From an uncultured Clostridia bacterium (lineage in GTDB: Bacteria > Bacillota > Clostridia > Christensenellales > UBA1242): a stretch of 6,997 nt of DNA. The stretch lies in contig CANRGF010000055.1 in NCBI GenBank assembly GCA_947630075.1, positions 1 to 6,997 on the forward strand. The letters run 5' to 3'. The notes below the pieces were generated by a model that was not told the origin of the DNA, made no database searches, and worked only from the letters and a program-made list of their open reading frames with translations. Position 1 is the stretch's first letter. Each line of letters opens with the position of its first letter. Position numbers and translations under genes: made by a program. Below are positions 1-5,231 of the stretch, piece by piece.

Positions 1-476
1 GTGCTGAGAAGGATAATCATGCTAAAAATTGAATAGTGATATTTGATTTTTAATTTTTCTTTTTTGCAGAAATTTAATAATATAAGACCAAACACAGCGA
101 TTGATAAAAACACTGCCACTAACTGCAAAATTATGGAAATATACACAAAGTTCGCTGTCATTGCACGGTTTGCTTCTTTAATTAAAAGGAGCATATCCAT
201 TGAAAACAAATCTTTATAGATATACGAAAGTGAATAGTTTAAATATAAAAATATGGTCTGGGCAAGCAAAATGAGAGTGTAAATCACATATTGTGCAGTG
301 AAATTTGGAATGATATAAACAAACAAACCGATTGCCATAATTATGGACAAATTGAGCATGAAATATTGGGGCATCGTGCCCAAATTTAACACTCTAAATG
401 TGATAAACTCCAAAGCTAATGCGCCAAAAACAAAATATAGCACCATTAAAAGTTTGTTTAAAACCGCTTTAATCAT
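1..476 (-). CDS. N-terminal part of a polytopic membrane protein, possibly LTA synthase/sulfatase family (partial)
   Basis: Reading the minus strand from the ATG at 476 gives 158 codons with no stop before the window edge, so this is the N-terminal part of a larger gene. The protein begins MIKAVLNKLLMVLYF and is strongly hydrophobic. It has membrane segments at about residues 9-27, 39-57, 61-81 and 108-136, and a fifth starting near 149. Residues 85-107 (YIYKDLFSMDMLLLIKEA...) form an amphipathic, charged stretch between helices 3 and 4. This five-helix N-terminus with such a stretch before helix 4 recalls the membrane domain of LtaS-like phosphoglycerol transferases, whose extracellular sulfatase domain follows. 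That catalytic domain would lie outside the window, so the family call is inference. A strong consensus promoter lies directly upstream, and no Shine-Dalgarno is seen. It could instead be another polytopic membrane protein. That it is a real gene is well supported by the open frame, hydrophobicity pattern and promoter. Confidence 0.8.
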   Translation of the reverse strand, partial: MIKAVLNKLLMVLYFVFGALALEFITFRVLNLGTMPQYFMLNLSIIMAIGLFVYIIPNFTAQYVIYTLILLAQTIFLYLNYSLSYIYKDLFSMDMLLLIKEANRAMTANFVYISIILQLVAVFLSIAVFGLILLNFCKKEKLKIKYHYSIFSMIILLS

Positions 477-483
477 TTTTTAT

Positions 484-512
484 ATTATAATAATATCTCG
501 TTAAATTGTCAA
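484..512 (-). promoter_or_regulatory. Consensus sigma-A promoter, predicted leaderless
   Basis: On the minus strand the -35 box TTGACA (507-512) and the -10 box TATAAT (484-489) both match consensus perfectly and are 17 nt apart. The ATG at 476 begins 7 nt after the -10 box, so transcription should start at or next to the start codon. No Shine-Dalgarno fits before the ATG. Confidence 0.8.
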
Positions 513-526
513 GTCAATGTTTGACA
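507..526. repeat. Short inverted repeat overlapping the -35 box
   Basis: TGTCAA (507-512) and TTGACA (521-526) form 6-bp arms around an 8-nt spacer. The left arm is the -35 box of the leftward promoter on the opposite strand. It could be a small operator, but 6-bp arms arise easily by chance in AT-rich DNA. The plus-strand TTGACA has no usable -10 box 16-18 nt downstream. Confidence 0.3.
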
Positions 527-575
527 TTTTATTTTGTTCACAAAATGCCAATTTTAAAATAAATTTTAAAAACTA

Positions 576-614
576 TTGACTAAAAACGAAAGAGTGATAT
601 AATATAATTAGGAG
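576..614 (+). promoter_or_regulatory. Promoter and ribosome binding site of the DUF1858 gene
   Basis: TTGACT (576-581), a 16-nt spacer ending in the extended -10 element TGA (595-597), and TATAAT (598-603) make a strong sigma-A promoter. Transcription should start near 610. The Shine-Dalgarno AGGAG (610-614) lies 6 nt before the ATG at 621, so it would sit at the extreme 5' end of an mRNA with a leader of only about 11 nt. Confidence 0.75.
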
Positions 615-620
615 TTTGAG

Positions 621-806
621 ATGAAATTTAAAAAATCCGATTTGATAAGCGATGTTCTTGAAAAACACGAAAATGGGGCTGAAATTCTTGAAAAATTCGG
701 CTTTGGATGTGTGTTTTGCCCAATGTCGCAAATGGAAAGTTTGGAAGAGGCTTGCATTGTGCATGGCATTAATTTGAAAGAACTTTTAAAAGCCTTGAAC
801 GCATAG
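621..806 (+). CDS. DUF1858 protein (hybrid-cluster-associated redox disulfide domain)
   Basis: This is a small cytoplasmic protein of 61 residues, the normal size for a stand-alone DUF1858 domain. The signature is clear: residues 27-36 GFGCVFCPMS hold a CxxC pair (C30, C33) followed by proline, and residues 39-50 ESLEEACIVHGI match the conserved acidic-helix, Ala-Cys and His-Gly segment (C45, H48, G49). The N-terminal half predicts a helix running into the glycine-rich turn. The family occurs mainly in anaerobes, often next to or fused with the hybrid cluster protein, and is thought to do thiol-redox chemistry. Its exact substrate is unknown. No Hcp gene is visible here. The start is fixed by AGGAG 6 nt upstream, and the gene is monocistronic between its own promoter and terminator. 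The family is confident; the biochemical role is inferred from it. Confidence 0.9.
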   Translation: MKFKKSDLISDVLEKHENGAEILEKFGFGCVFCPMSQMESLEEACIVHGINLKELLKALNA

Positions 807-839
807 AAAAATCTACGAGTTAACCCGTAGATTTTTTTT
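807..839. terminator. Bidirectional intrinsic terminator between convergent genes
   Basis: An 11-bp perfect stem (807-817 pairing with 826-836, core ATCTACG/CGTAGAT) surrounds an 8-nt loop. It is followed by eight T on the plus strand (832-839), and by five U when read from the minus strand (A807-A811). It begins right after the DUF1858 stop (804-806) and lies 2 nt beyond the stop of the minus-strand gene (842-844), so it can end both transcripts. Confidence 0.9.
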
Positions 840-841
840 GC

Positions 842-3358
842 CTATTTTCTCTTTTTGCGGATGCGAGAATTCTTTTCTAATTCTTTTTTGCTCTCTTCCA
901 TTTTAGCATTTTCTTCCGCAATCTGGTTATCTATCTCCTCTAGATATGTGTCGAGATTTTCATAGATGTTTTTGTCATCTGACAGGCTAACAACGGCAAC
1001 ATTCTTAGCCTTCTCACTCTCTCCCTTCTGCCCGCTAGTGCTTGCAGATGGCTTATTATTTTCTGCCTCTTCTTGAATGATAATAATCTTTCTTGGTCTG
1101 CCGCGCTTTCTCTTCGGCTTATTCAAAGTTGCCGGGTCAATCGGCTTTCTTGGCCTACCAACCTTACGCTTCGGCTTATCTGGCTCAGTTTTTGGCTTTC
1201 GAGGACGACCCCTCTTCCTCTTAGGCTTGCTTTCGTTTTGAACGGTGGAGACAACTTTTTCACTTTCGTTATTCTGCTGAGTTGTGGCCGCAAGGCTCAT
1301 GTCTGTGCCGGCAGGTTTATCTTCAACTGCATTTGCAAAATAACTTTTATTATTTAGCACGTTTAAATCATCGTCATTTGGATGTGCTGTTTGAGAAACG
1401 GAATAAGGTTGGAACGAATTGGTAGAATTAATATCTTTCTTTGCCTCATTATTGACAGGTTCTTGCTTCGCTTCTGCCTCGCTAACCATTGTTTCCCTGT
1501 GTTGTTCGTCTTCTGGCTGAGCAGGAATTTGCTCTGGTGCTGGCTCTGGCGTAGGCTCTGCTGTGCCGTATGAAGGTTGGTCATCTTTCGTGGCAATATA
1601 ATTACCATAAGGAGCATATTCTGTGCGGTAGTCATAAGAGTAGTTATCGTTAGTCGGATAATTATTGGAATAGCCGCCATATTCACCATAACTTGCAGGT
1701 TGGCTTGGCTCTTCTTCGCCATAAGTTGACGGCTGTTCTTGAGTTTGAGTTTCAGCTGGATTTTGAGTTGTGTACTCTATCGGCTGCTCGCCTTTGCCTT
1801 CGTTCTCATCCTTTTTGTGCTTTTTATCTTTTTCTTTCTTCTTATCCTTTTTATTTTTACGTCTTTCCTCTTCCTTCTCTTCTAACTTTGGCTCTTCGTA
1901 TGTTGGTGCATATTCTGGCTTTGGCGTTTCATATATTTGAGAATATTCTTGCTGAGGCTGAGAATAGTAGTCATTTTCTTGGTATTTATCTTTGCCATCT
2001 TTTTGTGGCTGCTGAGATTTTAACGCTTCAATTTCTGCCTTCAACGCTTCAATCTCTGCTTTTTGCTTTTCTATTTCGTCCTGACGCCTTTCTATCACAA
2101 CACGCTCAGCATCTGCATAAACTTTCTGGCTATAAGTGTCAAACTCACTCATCATGCCTCTTTCAAGCGAAGTGCGAGCATTTTTTAATTCGGTGTTTAC
2201 AGAATCTAACTCTTCTTGCAAGGTGCGCATCATTTGGTTGTGGCGCTCGGTGGCTGTGTCATAATCACGCTCGAGATTACGCTGACGGTCTAACTCTTGC
2301 TGTTGCTGTTTCTTTAAATAGTTGGCTTCAATGGATGAGCCCGCATCATTCAACTGGGCTTTGAAGTTATCAAATGTTTCTTTGCTGACTTGCATTTCGC
2401 GCTGATACTCTTTGGTGATTTCCCTAAAGTTCATTTCCTCTTGGGTGATTTCAGCATTCACTTGCTCTGTATCTTGCAAGAATTTGCCACGCTCTGCAAT
2501 GTAGTTTTCCGCTTCTTGCATTGCGCGCTCCAAAACTAAGGATTTGGCAACGCCTGCTTCATCAAAATTAAACTTTTCATGTTGAACATTTTTAAGCCTT
2601 GCACGCTCCAGCTCTTTCTTTTCTTCTTCTTGACGCCTTTGCAAATAAGTGTAAAGAACAGGGATGCCACGCTTGATTTCATTTTTGTCAAAGAGCAATT
2701 CATAGTCAACATACTCTGGAATGGTGCTGGAAGCCTTATCCATATTCACTTCAAAATACTGATAATTTTGGTTAAGGTCGCCAACAATTGCGTTGTGCCT
2801 AATCTCCAAAAAGATTGTGATTAAATAATTCAAAATCAGCAATAGCACTGGGCACAAAACTGTGTGTTGCAACACAATTGAGAATGTTACCAAACTTGAA
2901 GAGGATTCATAAGTGGATGCATAAAGGTTTGCAACGAAACTCATAATGACCAAAATGTAACAAATAAAATTCAAAATTCGCACATCTCGCTTATAGGTGC
3001 TATTCTTAATTGGAGAGGACACACAAATTTCAAACGACATATAATCGCTCGCACTCTTATCTCGATATAACACAAATTGCTGCCACTGCTTCCTTAGCTG
3101 CTTAGGCACTTTTCTGGACTTCATTTTATTGTTGAACTCAAGCAAATTTTCAGCCGTGATTTGCGGATGATTCATGAAATAATTATTAAACATATCAATG
3201 GCTCGAATAAGCTTTGCTTCGTATGAATTTGAAGTGGAAATTAGCACCACAATAAATGCCAATAAAAATATCACCAAAAATAACACTAAAATATAATTAT
3301 AATTTAGATAATTATTTATTGAGCTAAAGAATTTATCCACATTATTAAAAACATTCAT
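842..3358 (-). CDS. Membrane-anchored coiled-coil protein with three AT-hook motifs
   Basis: I do not recognise this as a named family. From the ATG at 3358 it has 838 residues. A GTG at 3364 is in frame, but it overlaps the Shine-Dalgarno AGGGG (3364-3368), which suits the ATG 5 nt further on. Membrane helices lie at about residues 22-40, 129-146 and 160-184. The loop between helices 1 and 2 is long and basic, which by the positive-inside rule puts that loop and the C-terminal part in the cytoplasm. Residues of about 237-448 are charged coiled coil, ending in two AEIEALK heptads. A disordered tail follows, with a tyrosine-rich stretch (459-598), a lysine-rich block (499-516) and a Pro/Glu/Gln-rich part. 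Three AT-hooks with core GRPRK follow at 712-722, 729-739 and 748-757, each preceded by PKRK. The end is acidic-helical, then basic (RIRKKRK). AT-hooks bind the minor groove of AT-rich DNA, so a membrane-to-DNA tether is plausible but inferred. It has its own promoter and terminator. Confidence 0.85.
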   Translation of the reverse strand: MNVFNNVDKFFSSINNYLNYNYILVLFLVIFLLAFIVVLISTSNSYEAKLIRAIDMFNNYFMNHPQITAENLLEFNNKMKSRKVPKQLRKQWQQFVLYRDKSASDYMSFEICVSSPIKNSTYKRDVRILNFICYILVIMSFVANLYASTYESSSSLVTFSIVLQHTVLCPVLLLILNYLITIFLEIRHNAIVGDLNQNYQYFEVNMDKASSTIPEYVDYELLFDKNEIKRGIPVLYTYLQRRQEEEKKELERARLKNVQHEKFNFDEAGVAKSLVLERAMQEAENYIAERGKFLQDTEQVNAEITQEEMNFREITKEYQREMQVSKETFDNFKAQLNDAGSSIEANYLKKQQQQELDRQRNLERDYDTATERHNQMMRTLQEELDSVNTELKNARTSLERGMMSEFDTYSQKVYADAERVVIERRQDEIEKQKAEIEALKAEIEALKSQQPQKDGKDKYQENDYYSQPQQEYSQIYETPKPEYAPTYEEPKLEEKEEERRKNKKDKKKEKDKKHKKDENEGKGEQPIEYTTQNPAETQTQEQPSTYGEEEPSQPASYGEYGGYSNNYPTNDNYSYDYRTEYAPYGNYIATKDDQPSYGTAEPTPEPAPEQIPAQPEDEQHRETMVSEAEAKQEPVNNEAKKDINSTNSFQPYSVSQTAHPNDDDLNVLNNKSYFANAVEDKPAGTDMSLAATTQQNNESEKVVSTVQNESKPKRKRGRPRKPKTEPDKPKRKVGRPRKPIDPATLNKPKRKRGRPRKIIIIQEEAENNKPSASTSGQKGESEKAKNVAVVSLSDDKNIYENLDTYLEEIDNQIAEENAKMEESKKELEKNSRIRKKRK
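1088..1225 (-). repeat. Three AT-hook coding repeats
   Basis: This segment of the membrane protein gene encodes three near-identical units: PKRKRGRPRKP (1193-1225), PKRKVGRPRKP (1142-1174) and PKRKRGRPRK (1088-1117). The GRP cores are 17 and 19 residues apart, joined by short Lys/Pro-rich linkers. The core with flanking basic residues is the canonical AT-hook known from HMGA proteins. Hooks 1 and 3 are identical in protein sequence but differ in codons, so the repeat is conserved at the protein level. Confidence 0.85.
2022..2063 (-). repeat. Tandem 21-bp repeat encoding a coiled-coil heptad
   Basis: Two adjacent 21-bp copies (2022-2042 and 2043-2063) differ at three positions. They encode consecutive AEIEALK heptads at the end of the coiled coil. 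This looks like a recent in-frame duplication that lengthened the coil by two turns. Confidence 0.8.
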
Positions 3359-3363
3359 AAACA

Positions 3364-3398
3364 CCCCTAATGAATTTTTAATTAATATTATTATAACA
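3364..3398 (-). promoter_or_regulatory. Promoter and ribosome binding site of the AT-hook gene
   Basis: On the minus strand a consensus TATAAT (3390-3395) is preceded by TGT (3396-3398), an extended -10 element. No good -35 box is present at 16-18 nt, but the DNA upstream is packed with A/T tracts that could act as an UP element. Transcription should start near 3383, giving a leader of about 25 nt with AGGGG (3364-3368) 5 nt before the ATG at 3358. This site also argues against the in-frame GTG at 3364. Confidence 0.6.
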
Positions 3399-3596
3399 CA
3401 TTAATTTATTAAATACTAATATTTTTCGATATTTTTCAAAAATTTTTTTATTTTTTTAAAAATTAAAAAAAACCTCTATAAATAAGGGGTTTTTAGATTT
3501 TTTATATAATTTTTTGATGTTTTTTATTGTGTTTTTTAATTTTTATAATTACAAATTAAATTTGCAAAATAAAAATATGAAATAAATATCATTAAA
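3399..3596. other. Extremely AT-rich intergenic region
   Basis: The gap between the AT-hook gene and alr is unusually poor in G and C, about 12% over 3361-3596 by my hand count. It holds long A and T runs, especially at 3441-3472, the promoter of the AT-hook gene at its left end and a probable terminator near 3465-3494. I see no open reading frame or RNA gene in it. Confidence 0.7.
3465..3494 (-). terminator. Probable intrinsic terminator after alr
   Basis: Read on the minus strand, AAAAACCCCT and AGAGGTTTTT pair around a 7-nt loop, with one C/A mismatch in the stem, and run into eight U (A3465-A3472). It lies about 100 nt past the alr stop, so it would end the queH-alr transcript. On the plus strand it also ends in a T run but has no gene to serve. 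Confidence 0.65.
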
Positions 3597-4604
3597 TTAA
3601 TTCACAATTATTTTTGCTCTAATTTTTGAGAATTTTGTGCAAATTTCATATTCGCTTGTGTTAATATATTTTGCATATTTTTTTAAATTATTTTCTTTGC
3701 CCAAAATTGACACATAATCTCCTTCTTTAAGATTTGTGTTTGACACATCTATCATGAAGCAATCCATACAGATATTTAACACCTTGCATTCAATATTTTT
3801 AACTTTTAAATTCATGCCCAAAAAACTTAAGTCAAACCCATCTGCATATCCCACTGGCACAACTGCCACCTTCATGCGTTTGTGTGCAACATAGCGATAG
3901 TCATAGCCAACCAACTCGTTAGGCTCAATTTCATTAATTTTTGCGGTGCGCGATTTAATTTCCACAACGGGAGCAACGCCATTTGATTTATTAAACAAAT
4001 CAAAGCCAATGCGCACCATATCCAAACCGTGGCAATGATTTTCACTTGCAAAACTATTATCCGCATGAACAATCGGATTAAACCCCATATCTTTACACGC
4101 TTCCACATATTTAGTGAAAACCTGCATTTGCTCATCCATGAAATTGTCCGTTGTGGCAAAGTGAGTGAAAATGCCTTCTAAAATTAGATTGCTATTTTTG
4201 ATTAATTTAAGAGCATCACAAAAATCTGCAAAATCTTTAAACCCATATCTATTCATGCCTGAATTGATTTTTATGTGAATTTTGATTTTCTTTTTTGAGG
4301 CAACCAAACGGCTCACTTCTGCAAGAGATTGGACAGCCTGAGAAAAATCTTCATTGCACTCATCAAGCGGACCGACAATCAAAATGTTGTTTAGGCAAAG
4401 CCTTCTCACCTGCTTTGCCTCGTCAAAGCAAGCCACGCCAAAAAAATCAGCGTAAGGTGAAAGAATTTTTACAGTCTCTTTCAACCCCACGCCATAAGCG
4501 TTTGCTTTAACCATGGCACATACAAGTGCGTTTGGAATGCGTTGCCTGACATGGTTTATGTTTTCTATCAAAAATTGTCTGTGAATGATTTTAAAATTAA
4601 ACAT
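3597..4604 (-). CDS. alr: Alanine racemase (EC 5.1.1.1)
   Basis: This PLP enzyme interconverts L- and D-alanine in the cytoplasm and supplies D-Ala for peptidoglycan. The fold-type III motifs are in order. K33 in MVKANAYGVG is the Schiff-base lysine, with Y37 nearby. K112 and R119 in KINSGMNRYG match the carbamylated Lys129 and Arg136 of the Geobacillus enzyme. H148 lies in THFATTD, N183-S184 in ADNSFAS, and R198 in MVRIG faces the PLP ring nitrogen. Y234 in VGYDYRY is the likely second catalytic base, and C279-M280-D281 is the CMD motif. At 335 residues it is shorter than the usual 360-390. The N-terminus starts tight against the barrel, and KINSG replaces the common K-x-D-T-G. The ATG lies 14 nt after the queH stop with no visible Shine-Dalgarno, so translation may be coupled to queH or start on a separate short transcript. 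All residues expected for activity appear present. Confidence 0.93.
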   Translation of the reverse strand: MFNFKIIHRQFLIENINHVRQRIPNALVCAMVKANAYGVGLKETVKILSPYADFFGVACFDEAKQVRRLCLNNILIVGPLDECNEDFSQAVQSLAEVSRLVASKKKIKIHIKINSGMNRYGFKDFADFCDALKLIKNSNLILEGIFTHFATTDNFMDEQMQVFTKYVEACKDMGFNPIVHADNSFASENHCHGLDMVRIGFDLFNKSNGVAPVVEIKSRTAKINEIEPNELVGYDYRYVAHKRMKVAVVPVGYADGFDLSFLGMNLKVKNIECKVLNICMDCFMIDVSNTNLKEGDYVSILGKENNLKKYAKYINTSEYEICTKFSKIRAKIIVN

Positions 4605-4609
4605 ATTTT

Positions 4610-4638
4610 AATATATGCTTAATTTTTGGCTTTGCTAA
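4610..4638 (-). promoter_or_regulatory. Weak candidate internal promoter for alr
   Basis: Inside the end of queH on the minus strand, TTAGCA (4633-4638) and TATATT (4610-4615) are 17 nt apart, and the -10 box ends 5 nt before the alr ATG. This repeats the geometry of the two stronger leaderless promoters in the window and would explain the missing Shine-Dalgarno. The boxes match consensus only at 4/6 and 5/6, and such matches are frequent in AT-rich DNA. Confidence 0.3.
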
Positions 4639-5197
4639 ACTCACACCCGCAATAATCTTGCCTATATATACCACGCTCTTTGCAAATTTCAATGCTCCTT
4701 AAAAAGCCATTTTCTTTTTTAAAATCAGCGTGGAGATATTTAATATTAAATTGTTTTTCAAATGCTTCGCCAACAGAATTTATAAATTCGGCATCTTTAT
4801 GCGGGCTTATTGACAGAGTGGTGGTTACCAATTCAAAATCATTTTGGCTTGCAAATTCAAATGCCTTTTGCATTCTATAAGCAATGCACATCTTGCACCT
4901 CTCTCCGCCCTCTTTTTCTTGCTCTTTGCCCTTCACTAAGGATAAAAATTCGTTGTGATTATAACCAACATCAACAACCTGCACTCCCAACTTTTCAAAT
5001 TCATTTTTCCTTATTGAAAACTCACTTTCGGGATATATGTTTGGATTGAAGAAGAAATATGTGATGTTAAAATGCTCTTTCAACTTTTCAATCACTGCAG
5101 ATGAGCATGGCGCACAGCAGCAATGCAAAAGAAGCCTTGGTTTATAGCCAAGGCTTGCTATTTCTTCATGCATTAACTTGTTATAGTCCGTTTTCAT
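4619..5197 (-). CDS. queH: Epoxyqueuosine reductase QueH
   Basis: QueH (DUF208) reduces epoxyqueuosine to queuosine at the wobble base of tRNAs with GUN anticodons, the last step of the pathway. It is unrelated to the cobalamin enzyme QueG. The 192-residue length is normal for the family. The cysteine signatures are all present: C26, C27, C28 and C31 in LLLHCCCAPCSS, C101 and C104 in GERCKMC, and C183 and C185 in YRQDYCGCEFS. These are the ligands for the iron-sulfur cluster and neighbouring metal site in the family. NPNIYPESEF (51-60), TTTLSISPHKD (125-135) and the conserved YRQDYCGC end also match. No signal peptide or membrane segment is seen. The ATG follows 6 nt after a -10 box with no Shine-Dalgarno, suggesting a leaderless mRNA. 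alr follows after 14 nt, so the two are probably co-transcribed. Confidence 0.95.
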   Translation of the reverse strand: MKTDYNKLMHEEIASLGYKPRLLLHCCCAPCSSAVIEKLKEHFNITYFFFNPNIYPESEFSIRKNEFEKLGVQVVDVGYNHNEFLSLVKGKEQEKEGGERCKMCIAYRMQKAFEFASQNDFELVTTTLSISPHKDAEFINSVGEAFEKQFNIKYLHADFKKENGFLRSIEICKERGIYRQDYCGCEFSKAKN

Positions 5198-5203
5198 GCT
5201 AAT

Positions 5204-5231
5204 ATTCTAACACAATTTTGAAATTTGTCAA
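5204..5231 (-). promoter_or_regulatory. queH promoter, predicted leaderless, -35 box contains the upstream stop codon
   Basis: On the minus strand TTGACA (5226-5231) is a perfect -35 box. After 16 nt comes TAGAAT (5204-5209), preceded by TGT, an extended -10 element. The queH ATG (5195-5197) begins 6 nt later, exactly where transcription should start. The TGA inside the -35 box is the stop codon of the GLUG-repeat gene (5228-5230). No Shine-Dalgarno and no terminator lie between the two genes. Confidence 0.75.

Noticed and set aside
531..546. ATTTTG-TTCA-CAAAAT hairpin as a terminator or operator
   Set aside because: The stem is six mostly A/T pairs with no U run, and it lies between divergent promoters where no transcript needs ending; it is likely chance in AT-rich DNA.
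1693..2364. A long plus-strand open frame opposite the AT-hook gene
   Set aside because: It lies entirely antisense to a gene with clear coiled-coil coding sequence, has no ribosome site or promoter, and its Leu/Cys/Phe/Ser-rich composition is what the reverse of Glu/Lys/Gln/Ala-rich codons gives.
842..3358. A MotA/ExbB/ZorA-like proton channel with a long coiled-coil tail
   Set aside because: The topology (one helix, a cytoplasmic loop, a two-helix hairpin, a long tail) is similar, but I see none of the conserved glycine/proline-rich helix motifs of that family and no MotB/ZorB-type partner gene nearby.
3362..3364. GTG as the start of the AT-hook protein
   Set aside because: Its first base belongs to the Shine-Dalgarno AGGGG; the ATG at 3358 lies at the proper distance of 5 nt.
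5228..5230. TGA as a tryptophan codon (Mollicutes-type code)
   Set aside because: Tryptophans in the window's proteins are encoded by TGG, no gene needs TGA to be read through, and reading on past this stop would add only six residues before a TAG.
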